DNA of 64,000 bases from Lampris incognitus (Eukaryota > Chordata > Actinopteri > Lampriformes > Lampridae): NCBI RefSeq assembly GCF_029633865.1, contig NC_079214.1:20428950-20492949 (forward strand), written 5' to 3'. Shown here one piece after another: positions 10,353 through 32,690 of the stretch. The position numbers and the translations under genes were made by a program. The notes below the pieces were generated by a model, which worked only from the letters and a program-made list of their open reading frames with translations, did no database searches and was not told the DNA's origin. Positions within the stretch are counted from its first letter, which is position 1. Each line of letters starts with the position of its first letter.

Positions 10353-10369
10353 TTTATTTAGATTTTATT
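10353..10369 (-). terminator. tpm1: tandem polyadenylation signals, distal tpm1 3' end
   Basis: Two AATAAA hexamers on the minus strand about 600 nt beyond the exon 9d stop, followed by T-rich sequence. A nearer AATAAA lies at 10761-10766. The distal site stops just short of the solo LTR at 10090-10224. Confidence 0.45.
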
Positions 10370-10967
10370 ACATTCGCGAGATAAACGGAAAGTGTGACAA
10401 CCGAACAACTTGATTCTACAACGTCTAAAAGAACGAAGAAAAACTGAATTCACTGCGCCACAAGATCTTTGATCGAGCTTGCTGCCCAAACAAAATATTA
10501 CAAACATCAATACAAATACTATATGCTATGTTTCTTCCTCCACGTGTACAACTGAAACTCTGGATACATGATAAACAAGAACAGACATTTCACATGACAA
10601 ACAAATTACAAAAGTACAAACAAAGTCAATTTACTTAAACATTGATTTAAGTTATGGCTTGATTTAACATGTTCATGTTCATGTGCAGTGCATTTTCCCA
10701 TAAAGTGCAAATTCTGCTAAGACAAATTTCAACTTAAACAGTGAATTTCAATTACCCCTTTTTATTACAGTGTATAGACAAAACAGTAAAAATTAGCTAA
10801 TTCAAAGCCAAGTTTGTGCTACCTCGTACAGATTGTCCTTTCCAGTTGGAGAGGTCAGTGGAGTTGCACAAATGCAAGGCTTCATGTCTATTGTAGCCGT
10901 AGAAAGGAGAAAGCCATACAACTCCAATGTAGGTATAAGGCAGAGTGGGGAGATGGTCAAGGCGGTG

Positions 10968-21421
<10,454 letters not shown>

Positions 21422-21792
21422 TTAGGATGTACAGAATCCCATTGGATGCCCAATGCTTTTTTGGAAAGTCCAGCTGCTCGCCCATGCGGGCTTTCTCTTT
21501 TTTGATTCGTTCTTGGAAGACATTTGACCGCGTGTATGACTATACAAGGGGGGGGGGCATATGGGCGTCAAAACACGCAACCCCCCCCCCTCTCCCCTCA
21601 TCCACCCATCCCATCAACACGCACTGCTCCTATTTCTAACGCCCTTACAGACAGGCATCAAGCAGAGGCTCGGGACTCACCGGATAATAATGAACTCATT
21701 GTCACCGCGCGTGGGCAAACTTAGCACTTCATTCTCAATTCATAAAACATTATCAAGCGATTTATCCTTCCAGTTATCAAGAAATCCTTGTT

Positions 21793-21862
21793 CTTTTATA
21801 AACCTACACCGGTGAATTCCCCCCCCTCCCCCGACACACACACACGGTCCAAGGAAATATGG
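21793..21862 (-). promoter_or_regulatory. possible tpm1 exon 1a promoter
   Basis: On the minus strand a TATAAAAG box (21793-21800) lies about 60 bp downstream of a CArG-like CCATATTTCC (21853-21862) and about 500 bp upstream of the exon 1a Met. CArG plus TATA is common in muscle promoters. The distance to the Met implies a long 5' UTR, so this is tentative. Confidence 0.3.
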
Positions 21863-23791
21863 CGTTCCGGGTGTGCGAAATGTGGATGACCTTTGAGCCC
21901 CTATAAAGAAGCAAACATTTATCATAAGGGGTGCCCCAAAAATTGAATTGAAGCACATAATGACCTTCGGGTTTTTGATCACTGTGTTGGAGAGGATTTC
22001 TCATGGCAAACAGAGCCAACTCCCATCCCCAACCTCACCCCCCCATCCCACCCCACCCGACCCCACACATGACTTGGTGTAATTCGCACGCTGTGTATGC
22101 CAAAGGAGATGAGGTAAGACGTCTATTCATTTACACCATCATACCCGCAGGTCCAGCGCCGAGTCCTCCTCCGCTACAGTTACACGTAAATAAACCTCCC
22201 GAGATCCAGTGCGTGAGATAGCTCGCGCTCATGCCATGCTGACGTACGGATCAGATCAGACAGATGTCACCGGGGTTTATCCAGTCAGATAGAGCCAATA
22301 CATTTTGATTGGGTGAGCTCCTCTGAAAAGTTAGACTCTCGGGGGGTCGTTTTGTCTGTCTCCCAGCACAATCGGCCTATACAACAAATAAAATCGACTT
22401 GACAATAAGGAGTACAAGGATCATGTCGTCAACCCTCCACCCCCGCGGCATTGTTCAGCACCTGGAGAGCCGTCGGATTCTGCGAGAGCTTTATCATCAA
22501 GCTGGTCTAACTCCTCTGCGAGCTCATAAGTGACCCGGGAGTTATCGCAGATGGGCCCGACTGAAAGATTTAAACACGTTGGCATTTCAACAATCCTCTC
22601 CTCCCCTCAGCGAGCGCCCACTGGGCGCCGTAAAATGCACCCCTGCCGGGAAATGCACCCCCCCCTAAATGCCACGTGAAATACTTTCAACTTTGTAAAA
22701 AAAAATCAATTTCATGTTATAATTACAGCTGGGGTGTATTGTCATAGAATGCGGTGTCGTGGAGTAAGAAAGGTGTTGGTTTGTGTTCGTTATCATCCGT
22801 TATGAATTACGATGTCAGTCGGTTCGAAAAGTGAAGGAATTCGCCTTGATATCACAGCCAGACGAATGGGGGGGGGCTGGGGGGGGCTAGCTCACGTTTT
22901 AATGCTCTGTGAATGAATAGAAGAGAATGACACCGGCTATGAATAACGGATGTTCTTCTCAACACAAACTCCTTAAAACACGTAATTCGTACAGGATAAT
23001 AACGAACGCAAAACAATACCTTTCTTGTTCCGCGACATCGCATTCAGTGGAAGTACACCCCGGCTATACTTATAACATGAAACGGATGCTTTTGAGCAAG
23101 TTGGAAGTATTTCACGTGGCATTTCGCACGGCTAAATTAAGGGGGTCCGGTTCACGGCAGGGGTGCATATTACGGCATAACATCGCGGCGTTGCCCGCAG
23201 CTGTCACCGCTCATGAAGCAACAGCTCAGAGGACCTGTGGTCCAGAGTGGTTAAGCAGTCTGCTCTACGCGTTCTACAGATGGCGCAGTTATACTCATTA
23301 ATAATGACACGGCCATAAAAAAGAGATGTAAATACACCGTTGTGTTTCTAGATGGGCAAAGTTTACTTGTACGGGTGTCATCACGAGGAAGCGTTAAAAT
23401 GAATTAGGTCAACACAAAATGGTTGTGCATCAGCCGGCTTCTTGGCCTTCTTGAGGAGCAACATGGATGAGTGATGGTACCTGGTCATTCTAGTTGGCAA
23501 TGCCCCCGAGAGAAGAGTTTCTCAAACAGCCTCCCTATCTAGTCGTCCTTTCTGTTGCACTTGTGTTTGTCCAAGGAGGTATTTTTAGGTGCTTTATTGC
23601 TTGCAGAGCACCTGCTCAGTCTTGCACGTACATGTCCCTCACACCAACGGAGTAAAATCTCCTCTTTGACACCTTCCCAGTCACGCTAGTGTATTCCAGC
23701 CATATTGTTAGCTATAGCCTGAACAGTCGAAGAGGTAGCGAGGGGGCCAACCAAGTTATGAGAGTACAATAATTCTATTCCACCGAATGTA
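21863..23791. other. upstream region of tpm1, no gene seen
   Basis: Single-copy-looking sequence with C- and G-runs (for example near 22,030 and 22,868) and a RE1-like word at 22454-22470. I see no exon or recognisable repeat. Confidence 0.5.
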
Positions 23792-23821
23792 ACCAGAAAA
23801 AAAAAAAATCAGTGTCGCGTT
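23792..23821 (+). repeat. direct repeat, left end of the integrase/HECT block
   Basis: ACCAG, an A run, then TCAGTGTCGCGTT, repeated in the same orientation at 29152-29177 with a shorter A run and one G/A change. Confidence 0.6.
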
Positions 23822-25270
23822 GGCCTCGGGAGGAGGTGGATGTTACGCTTCCGTAATGGCTCATTTACACGATTTGACTGAGTCCTACTTCATGCTTGGG
23901 TTGAGACATGGCGAGACTCTGCTGTTATTGAGCACGGTGGATGATATTGTGATAAGTATGCGTACACTGAGAAGGCTGTTAAAACGCATGGGGCTGTACA
24001 GAAGGAAGAAAGAGTCTGACCTTCTGGAGGTAGCATCATTTCTCACTGATCAGTTGGAGGGGCATGGACGGCTCCATGGATACAAGCTACACCATCTCAG
24101 CTGCGTCCAAGCTGGGTATGCTGTGACCCAAAATACAGAGTGGGGCATTTGTTAAAGTTTCTAGACCCCCGTGGTGTTGAGCAAAGACGGAGAAATCGCC
24201 TGTTGCGTCATATATACGTTAACCCTGGGCCTAATTTTTTGTGGCATGTTGACGGATACGACAAACTAAAGCCATTTGGTGGAAATGGTGCGATTGATGG
24301 CTTTTCAAGACTCATGGTATGGCTTCATGCCTATTCAACAACAAACAGCAATCCCAAGATCCTCGCTGGTTATTCCATAGCAGAAGTTGAGAAGAGGATG
24401 GGGACAGCTGCCAGAATTCACGCAGATTTGGGAACAGAAAATGTCACAATGGCAGAGATGCAGAAATTCTTACGATGGAGTACGGATCGCCACATCCGTT
24501 TTTGTTATATTGCTGGGTCCAGTAATCACAAGCAGCAGATCGAAAGCTGGTGGGGCTTTTTGAGAACACATCATGCCCAATACTGGATGAATCATTTCCA
24601 GGATGTGAAAGACAATGACTGCTTCTCTGGAGACTTCTTGGACAAGCAGCTTGTATTGTTTACTTGTCTGAACATCATTGAGATATGTTAGTAGGTCTAT
24701 GTTCCTATATCTCATTCTGTCCCAATGTGTGTGTGCGCACATGTGTGTGTGTGTGTGTTTGTGATATTTTTATTGGTATTTATAAATATTTTTATTCCTG
24801 ATTTAAACATTTTGCCTGTGGGACAAAAACAAGGCCCCTTCCCCCACCATCCACTCACCCCCTTTGTCCATAAGAGCATATGTGTGCATGTATTATATTG
24901 ACTCAGAAAAGGAAGCGTTACATTAATCTTTGTTCTCACTGGTATTTGTCTCTCTACAGGAAGAGCTGCATGCAGCAAGTTGCACATTTGTGGAATACCC
25001 ACATTATCCGCAAGAGCAGAAATGCAGTAGCTCCAAGTGGACGTCCAGTTCTCATGCACACCATCCCTCGTCTATTTGGAGGACAAGATCACCTGAAGGA
25101 GGTCTCTCAGGAAGCAGCGGGGGCTTGTAAACAAGAATGCCAACAGAGAGGACCTTATCCTTCCGATGAAACAGTATTCAGCTTGTGTTGCCTTACAATG
25201 GCAGAGAACTCCTTACTCACCCACCACAGCAGATGAAGCCCCAGAGATGTATCTCTTCCTGAGAGCATAA
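23820..25270 (+). pseudogene. decayed DDE integrase-domain gene
   Basis: An N-terminal helix-turn-helix-like region (ISMRTLRRLLKRMGLYRRK, then GYAVTQ) runs into a retroviral-type integrase core. The core (frame from 24140) has WHVDGYDK, IHADLGTEN and HKQQIESWWGF, giving a DDE triad at 24251-24253, 24425-24427 and 24542-24544 (39 residues from second D to E). A final exon from 24960 gives VAHLWNTHIIRKSRNA, DETVFSLCCLTMAEN and EAPEMYLFLRA, then TAA. Frameshifts near 24,135, 24,975 and 25,225 and a donor mutated from GTATGT to ATATGT at 24683 indicate it is dead. It resembles the integrase-core genes common in fish genomes; the exact transposon superfamily (GINGER/IS3EU-like?) is uncertain. Confidence 0.8.
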
Positions 25271-26734
25271 AGACTTAGAAATTACCCCAAGAGCTCTGGA
25301 GCATAAAGGCAGGGCTACATTATGTTAACTGATGCCTTGGTTAGTTAACATTATCTTTATTTGTGAGGAAAATATCAAAAAAATAATCACCACCATCATG
25401 TTTTTTGTTTTCATTTCCTGATCTGTGCAGAGAAAAAGGATCGTCTAAATGGGTGGGGTTAACAAAATATTTTGCCGACCCTGTACATCTGCTCACTTAA
25501 AACCATGAAAATGGGGCTAGGTCCCTGAGGTCATCAATTGTAGTCCCGCATGGCAGTAGAGTTCATGCAGTGCGTGTCCTGCTCATCATGAGAAGAGGTC
25601 ATTGCCTGCCCAAACTCCACATAGAAGGGATGAAACATACAGACTAGGGCCCTGTTGCTTGCCTCCTGTTATTTGTCTAAGAAGAGGTTGTCCAAGTGCT
25701 TGATGCTGGCCTTTAATTTGCCGTATAATGTGTACTCAACGATGTCATGGCCCTGGACCGAGAGGCTGATACCACTGAGGGGTCGGCCTGCTATGAGAGA
25801 AGCATATCTGAATCTAGCAACCGATGATTTAAATGTATGACTTAATAATGGATTCACTGAAGAGGGATGAATACAATATAGAAATAAGACAGGTGTTTTG
25901 CCAAGATATTTCAAAATATGCAAGAGTGCATTGGCGTAGTTATGTTTCCCAATGTCATGTGATTTATGCTTCAGGAGAAGGGGCACCCAACACTCTCAAC
26001 TTGAGGGCTCTTCCTTGTAGTTCTCTAACGACAGGGTTTGTATCCCTTTATTTTTGTTTTTACAATACTATAAGAGATATCTTTTCACTGCTGATACCAA
26101 AGACATTTGCCAACTCTTGTTTCCAGTGTGAATTGCTTTTAAATGTTATTGTTTTAATCTGGGAAGACAATATTCAGTGAAACAACTAACCGCCTCACTT
26201 ACTGACCGATTTTTGTGAACTGCTGAACTGTAACAAAAATGAATAAAAATAACAAAAAGGAATTTTTCTGCCAGACCAAAAATGACAGCGAATATTCAGT
26301 TTGAAAAGGGCAATTTCCAGTTACCCATAGTGCATGCAGAGCAGCCATCGCAATATCACACAGTGATGTGTCTCCACAAAAACTGAGTCCAAAACCATAG
26401 ACTGCTGCTGAGTTTTAGTTAATTGCTCTGACCTTGACATAAACAAGCTAAAAAAAACCCACACCCACACAGGTCTTGTACCCATTGCTCTCTGTGGGAA
26501 CTCATCAACAGGTAACAGATTCAAAAGGAACAAGCCTGTTTTGAACAAACTTGGCAGATAATACAAAGCTGTGTGTATTTCTGTAGTTCCTATAGTGCCT
26601 CCAGCTCTCAAGCACAGACAGGTGCTTTAACATACTTGGTAAACAGTACTCTTAACAGGTAAAACTTTTAAATGTCCAACATCAGTCCTTTTCATTGTAT
26701 GGCTTGGTAGCGGAAAGATAAACTTATCACTGAC
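25271..26734. other. spacer between integrase and HECT remnants
   Basis: AT-rich sequence with short meaningless open frames. No recognised protein similarity or repeat; it may include 3' UTR of either remnant. Confidence 0.4.
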
Positions 26735-28651
26735 CTAAACTATGCTGAAGTTATAGGAGCTTTCAGCGACCAGTATACTGTCCATTTCAGTGTGTAGTTC
26801 TGGGTAGGACGTGTATGTCCATGGCAGTTCCAGAGCTGGCTCACAGGTATGCGCTACTGCTCGCCGTGCCAGTCCATCTACTGGTGTGAACAGGACCTCA
26901 ACCTTCTTAACACAGATAACATCTGATCCTGTGATCAACCTTAACATCCTTCTGAGTCCTGTATCACCGAGTCCTCGGATGTGCTGTTGCAGAAAACGAA
27001 AGCTCTGGTGCTCTGCTTGAGTTGTAGGAGATGCATCCAGCAACTTCAAAATTTGTCTTGTTGTTGGCTTTTTGTCCTCATACATTCGTAGGGCAGCTTG
27101 TGGACTCACAAATGCTTCTTTTAGGAAGTGGCTAGCAATTACTTTTTTTTCCTGCCGCATATCTTGGTTTTTGGATCAACTGCTTGTGTGCCACTTTTAG
27201 AAGGATGCCTTTCAAATGTTTTTGTGTTGGAAGCGTTGTTACATCCAAGTGGTCCAAAAGATCACGTAGTTCATCCCTTTCCTCATCTGAAAGATCTCTT
27301 TAATGCAGTGGTTATCAGATCCCTGTCTGACTGACTTATATGTACAGGAGAAGACTTTTAAACAGCATATCATCTGAGACGTCATTCTCACCAAAAAGAA
27401 GTGCCACTGTGAAAACAGGGGCAAGGCGACAGGGAACGTATCCATGGTCTTGAAATCCCTCCAGTAGAATTCGGCCAACGGATTTCCACTCTTCTTCCTG
27501 CCGTTTAGGAGACAGTGAGGGAACCCTCAGGTCCTCCCCTTCAGCTGTGGCCCACAAACTCTGTCCAAAACACAGCATACACATCTCTTGAGACACCATC
27601 TGTGTCAGCGCCTCTTTCATCTGTGAAAGTGTATTTTGGGGGGTGTTTGAGGAGTGCTGGGTCCTTGAGCTGGCTAATCATCTCATCCAGAAGATAGACC
27701 CTGTGAAGTTGTATGGTGACACATGCAACTTCGTATGAAGCTGTAGAACTGCTTGCTTCGTCGCCTGTAGATGCTATGTCTGGAGTAAGGAGTGTTGTGC
27801 TTGTTGGAGGAAGCGTGATGGATGTGATGACCAGCTCATCTTCTTCAAACTGCAGGTTGGGTTAAAGTGTCATCCAGCCATGGGTTCTCCAAGGAAGGAG
27901 GCAAACATCACCTCAGATGTGTCTGACAATGCATCTGCACCAACCTCCTTCAAATCTGGTGACAGGATGACAACAGTTTGAGTAACTTGCTCATCTTCTT
28001 CACGTGTGTCTGTCAGTTGTACATTATTGTTGTTTACATGTGATTCCCCCCCCATCATATTCATCATCCTTATCTGTCAGGCTCTTGGTGCACAGGTAAA
28101 ATCTTAACACTCCTATTCTAAATACGGTGTACAGTTACACAACTGTGATATCTTCATCAAATACAGCCTCTTCCTGGTAGTCTAATATGTCATGACTGAA
28201 TGTCTCCAGTCTTCCAAGTTTATTTTTTCCGTTTGGGGAGAAAAGACTCTTTGCGTGCTGTAATATGTCAGCTTTTTTTTGTCATTCTTTGGGTACATCA
28301 AGGGTCCTTGTTCCCCCTCCGATGCGTTTTCTCACTTGTGGACCTTCATGAATCCACCCCAGCTTAACTTTTCTGGTCATTTTTTCAGCCCATTTGTTGT
28401 TTTTTGCATAACTTCTTTTCCGCTTTGGAGCAGAAGCCTCCTCATCTTCGGGTTTCTTTTCATCATTCCCATCGATGCCCATCCTTTTCTTTAGTTTTTT
28501 CAAGCGGTGGCTGTTTTCTTGAGTCTTTTGCACTTGTACCATGATTTTCCAAACGGAAGCATCTTGCTGCAATCCGATCTCCATATGTTGGGAGGTAGTC
28601 AGCCAGAGCGTCATCACTCATAAAGGCAATGATTGTGGCATCAATCTGTCA
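26735..28651 (-). pseudogene. decayed HECT-type ubiquitin-ligase-like gene (G2E3-like fish family)
   Basis: The N-terminal exon from 28651 reads MSDDALADYLPTYGDRIAA, then KVKLGWIHEG and RKRIGGGTRTLDVPK. Mid-region pieces include LHRVYLLDEMISQLKDP and YTFTDERGADTDGVSRDVY (start of the HECT N-lobe, about 27,600), then EEEWKSVGRILLEGFQ. The C-lobe (27160-26735) has HIRGLGDTGLRRMLR, GSDVICVKKVEV and RAVAHTCEPALELPW, with the catalytic-type Cys at 26843-26845. Order and motifs match a HECT-like protein family abundant in fish. Frameshifts and stops (for example after the DVPKE block and near 27,180) break it. Confidence 0.8.
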
Positions 28652-28705
28652 AGACAGACATAATCATTACAACTCAAGGACAAGACTGGAAACACCTGCA
28701 ACATC

Positions 28706-28711
28706 ACTCAC

Positions 28712-28751
<40 letters not shown>

Positions 28752-28752
28752 T
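28706..28752. repeat. compound (CT)n(CA)n microsatellite
   Basis: CT repeats followed directly by CA repeats, inside the presumed intron between the inverted integrase exon and the HECT-like N-terminal exon. A CA-type tract also follows the plus-strand integrase exon at 24726-24760. Confidence 0.9.
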
Positions 28753-28797
28753 CACAGGGACAGAATGAGATATAGGAACATAGACCTACTAACATAC

Positions 28798-28930
28798 CTC
28801 GATGATGTTCAGACAAGTAAACAATACAAGCTGCCTGTCCAAGAAGTCTCTAGAGAAACAGTCATTGTCTTTAAGTTCCTGGAGACGATTCATCCAGTAC
28901 TGAGCATGAAGCGTTCTCAGAAAGCCCCAC
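28798..28930 (-). pseudogene. inverted second copy of one integrase exon
   Basis: About 85-90% identical, by eye, to 24550-24682 but on the opposite strand (WGFLRTLHAQYWMN frame, ending at IIE). Here the splice sites look intact: acceptor TGCTGTAG and donor GTATGT. It sits about 150 bp upstream of the HECT-like gene on the same strand. Confidence 0.7.
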
Positions 28931-29036
28931 CTACAGCAATACACATACAGCCTTAAGCCGACACATTCCCCTTTCCCTGGCAACACGGCTGATCAAACTA
29001 AATTCTACATACATGTACATATATTTATATCCATTA

Positions 29037-29115
29037 AATACATACATACATACATACATACATACATACATACATACATACATACATACATACATACATA
29101 CATACATACATACAT
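29037..29115. repeat. tetranucleotide microsatellite (CATA)n
   Basis: About 19 uninterrupted four-base units between TTAAATA and TCCCTATA. Confidence 0.95.
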
Positions 29116-29151
29116 CCCTATAAAGCTATATTTGTTGTGTGTCCTTGCCAC

Positions 29152-29177
29152 ACCAGAAAAAAAAATCAGTGTCACGT
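29152..29177 (+). repeat. direct repeat, right end of the integrase/HECT block
   Basis: ACCAG, an A run, then TCAGTGTCACGTT. Partner of 23792-23821; the two bracket 5.3 kb containing the integrase and HECT remnants. Confidence 0.6.
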
Positions 29178-29989
29178 TATAACGTGAAATTGTGTTTAAA
29201 CAGTGTTATCTTGTCACTTTGGTATTTTAACCCCTCAAAATAAAATAAAAAGTCTGTGGTGCTATCTAATGCTCCCCCCCCCCCGGTGGGCGGCTAACAG
29301 TTGTCACCGTGTTGCGCTCGTGCCAGTGTGTTAGCTGTGTAGCTAGCCAGCCCAGCATGCCAGTCATACGCAGAGAGCTGAGAGGCTCGTGGCGCAGTCT
29401 ATGTCATCCTGTGAGCCTTAATAGAGAGACAAACATTGGCACGTTGGACCTGGCCAGCTAATGTTTTTTTCTTAATTTATTTTTTTTTATAACGGATGTT
29501 TTACCACTTAGCCAAACGGCTAAAATAATTACGGGGTTGATATCGGGGATGTTCAAGATGTAATCACTCACAGCAGCCCTTTTTTTTTAAGGTTTTACAG
29601 ATAGAGATATTTGTGGCAAACGGTGTGGTTGTCATCTGTGATTCATGGGCAATGTGAGGCTTTTTTAAAGAATTATGAGAAGCTATATGTGCTCAGAATA
29701 CATATGGCCTAGAGCCTGATCCTTAAAGCCCGGTATGTAATTCAAATTGATTTCATCCACCCCATCTTACAGCAACAGACTTTGCGTCGCATGTCTGACA
29801 TCCCTTCATCTCTTCAGACCCAGAAAAAATATGGTTAGTAGAATTTCTCTTACATTAGAAATTGCATTGGTTATTAAAAAGTAATTGCTGCCTGCATTAT
29901 ATAGTGTAAGAGTTTCTATACCTCACCAGATTTGATGGCTATTGTTAAAGCAATCAATCCAGCACCCACATGTAAGCAGCAATACTTTG
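29178..29989. other. intergenic sequence, no feature recognised
   Basis: Contains a GC-richer patch (29,275-29,460) and poly-T runs. No exon, repeat or RNA gene could be supported. Confidence 0.4.
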
Positions 29990-30315
29990 TCCCCGGTGCC
30001 ACAACAGTGGTTAGCACTGTTGCCTCACAGCAAGGTCACAGGTTCGAACCCCAGGCCGTTCCAGGTCCTTTCTGTGCGGGGTTTGCATGTTCTCCCTATG
30101 TCTGCAATGGGTTTCAACCCACCATCTTAAAGACATGCAAGTTAGGGTTAATATTCCTGTCCATGCCCCTGACCGAGGCAATGGAAAGGAGAACTGGAGT
30201 TGGTCCCCGGGTGCCGCACTGTGATTGTCCACTGCTCTTAGCTGCATGGCTCAGATGGGTTAAATACAGGGGATGAATTTCCATACGGGGATTAACAAAG
30301 TATGTTAGTCTTCAA
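29990..30315 (+). mobile_element. tRNA-derived SINE (family 2 head)
   Basis: A-box-like ACAGTGGTTAGCACTG and B box GGTTCGAACCCC (from 30041), then the CTTTCTGTGCGGGGTTTGCATG body and a GGGGATTAACAAAGTAT tail. Somewhat degraded. Confidence 0.75.
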
Positions 30316-30564
30316 TAGGCATGCAAAATGTTTTGTTTGGAAGCATGGAAAAACTTAATTGTGGCCAACCACACAACAGCTTTAAGGCATTTTTAACTGC
30401 AAGTATGAAATAGAGATTGTGAGTTCAGTCAAGCGAATCGAATGGAGAGCAGTACTCCATGGTGAAAGTGGCTTTTCAAAGTATGATCTGCTCCGCAGTG
30501 TCTTGTGGAGCGGCCCACTCTTGAACAAGGCCCCATCTGGAATTAATAAGATGTCTTTGAAAAG

Positions 30565-30566
<2 letters not shown>

Positions 30567-30657
<91 letters not shown>
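30567..30657. repeat. CA microsatellite, about 45 units
   Basis: Uninterrupted (CA)n between GGCG and AGGGAAG. Open frames across it are repeat artefacts. Confidence 0.97.
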
Positions 30658-30658
<1 letters not shown>

Positions 30659-31879
30659 GGGAAGAATCTTATGCATTCCCTAAGAGACCATTTGTGGGAA
30701 AAAGATGTTCTCGTGAAACAAAAGTAGGATCTGCCTGTTCCGTTTAAAAACTTAGCCGCGAGGCAAAGCACATGCACCTCACATTTCCAGTATATTGAGA
30801 AGTATGTGGTGCTGTAAACATGATGTCATCATGGCTTGGGAGGAGGAATTACAGGTTAACTCAGAAGCCCTCTGGAAATCCTCCTCATTAGCTGGATATG
30901 TTGGCACTGTTGTGGTTGTGTGTACAGTATTTCACGTCCATCTTTTGTTGACACGTACTGACAAAACACAGTGGGTGAGAATCGATTTGTTATATCAGGC
31001 AGGGGAAGGCGCGTTTGTCTGCTTGGTGCATCGGATTTAATTGAACTTCCTCCCTCGCTGTCACTCACCCCATTTGGCATCACTAAATGAAGCAAACATG
31101 GTATTTACATCGGGGGATTAAAAATGACTGCTGCAGAACACATCTAGCCAGAGAAAGGCAAGCAATACTCATGTGTTGATAGTCTCAACCACTGGTGGGG
31201 CAATTTCAAAACCAAGACAACCCCAGTGTTACCTTGAAGATGTTTGAGTGGCTCGTTATAGATGAACCGAGACAGCTGGTCTGAGCCTGAGCCCACTCCT
31301 GAGACCAAGAGGCATGGATGATTTCACTGTTAGTGTCTTGACTTGATTTTCTCACTTTCATTCTAACATTCAATGACCAGTTTTCTTCCTGCGGGTGTTC
31401 CCCCCTGTCTGAGTCAGACCGACATACCGCCTCACACACAGACATCATGTCCTGGTTGTCCATATACAAACACACACACACCGAAACATTACTGGAGTCA
31501 GAATAATCACACAAATACACACACTAGGTCTCTTTATCTCTATCTCTCATTCTGTCTCTACCCCCCCACCCCCCCACACACACCAAGTATTACTTGAATC
31601 TGTCACTGTAGTTTTGCGAAGCAGAACTCACTTCTGAGTCTGTTTGGCCACTGGGCACAGGGCACAGGGCCACAGCTGCCCCGGACTTTGTCATCGACGG
31701 GCCATTTTCCCCTTCATGCATTAAAAGGCCACAAAAAGCTATTCATTAACCTTATGGGACCCAGATCATTTTTTTTATGCCACTGAAAACACAAAATCAC
31801 ATTTTAAATCCAGGTAAATACAAAGCTTTTTTTGTGCTTGTCATTCCTGTTTGTCCCAGGTATCTCGGACTTGGCCATG

Positions 31880-32690
31880 TTTGGATACTGGTAATGCAGA
31901 GGCATCAAAACAGGAAACCTCTCTAACAGCGTGGTCAACAGTAACGGTACACTCTTTTTGACTTTTATTCTAATTAGATTCAAGATATAAAAATAATGGA
32001 CAAGCCGCCTTCCAGCAGCTGCTTGCCCACATTGGCACCAGTGCCAACCTCCCCTCTTAACAAGTGCCCCAACAAGAACGATTAGCTTTCCCTCCAGAGC
32101 TGACTCAATAGTTCAGGGCCTCTTCCCTGCGCTCCCCATCCTCATACTGGAGGAGCCCCGGGCTGAAAGGCCATTCAGTATTTTGATTATGTCAAGGCCT
32201 TATGAGATAATAATCATGGCTCATGTTTATAGCGATCCTTTACTCGGTCGCCTCGGGGGGGGGGGGGGGGATCCGAGTCTTAAAACTTGACCTTAAGCGA
32301 ACAAGGCAGAAAAAAAAACTACCAAGGCTTTAGAAACCCGCGCCAGGAGCAGCTGCTCCACTGTAATTGACGTCGCCTCAGGTTTTAGAGTGGGACAAAT
32401 TTAGCACAAGTCTCAGCTCATGGCCGGCGCTCGATATAACCCAGGGCTTAGTGCTGACTCAGAAATACCATCCAAATACCATCTTGTCCTGACACTCCAC
32501 TGACAGAGGAGACACTTAAAGGCACCTTGTTCGCTTGCCAGAGGTCACCGCTCTGTAATTACTTGGATTAGGGAGTTTAGAGTGGCTCTGCGCACTGGCG
32601 TTACAGCTACTGTGGAAATGTGTTAAAATGATGAGCGGTGTTGAACAAATTCAAGCCGCAATGGGAAAAACCTTAATGAGTGTTTTCTGA
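31880..32690. other. possible conserved non-coding (enhancer-like) block between tpm1 and tln2
   Basis: About 800 bp of balanced, non-repetitive sequence with no coding signal but dense motif-like words, such as CTAATTAGATTC, GATAATAATCATGGC and CAGCTGCTTGCCC. It stands out from the repeat-rich surroundings. Conservation cannot be tested here. Confidence 0.25.

Noticed and set aside
23800-25270. A functional domesticated integrase gene
   Set aside because: Frameshifts in the body and a mutated splice donor make an intact product unlikely, although the DDE residues survive.
25669-25986. 105-codon minus-strand open frame between the integrase and HECT remnants
   Set aside because: No recognisable motif, ordinary AT-rich composition, overlapping frames on the other strand.
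30382-30777. Open frames of 66-131 codons across the CA repeat on both strands
   Set aside because: They are translated CA/TG microsatellite (Cys-Val or Thr-His runs), not genes.
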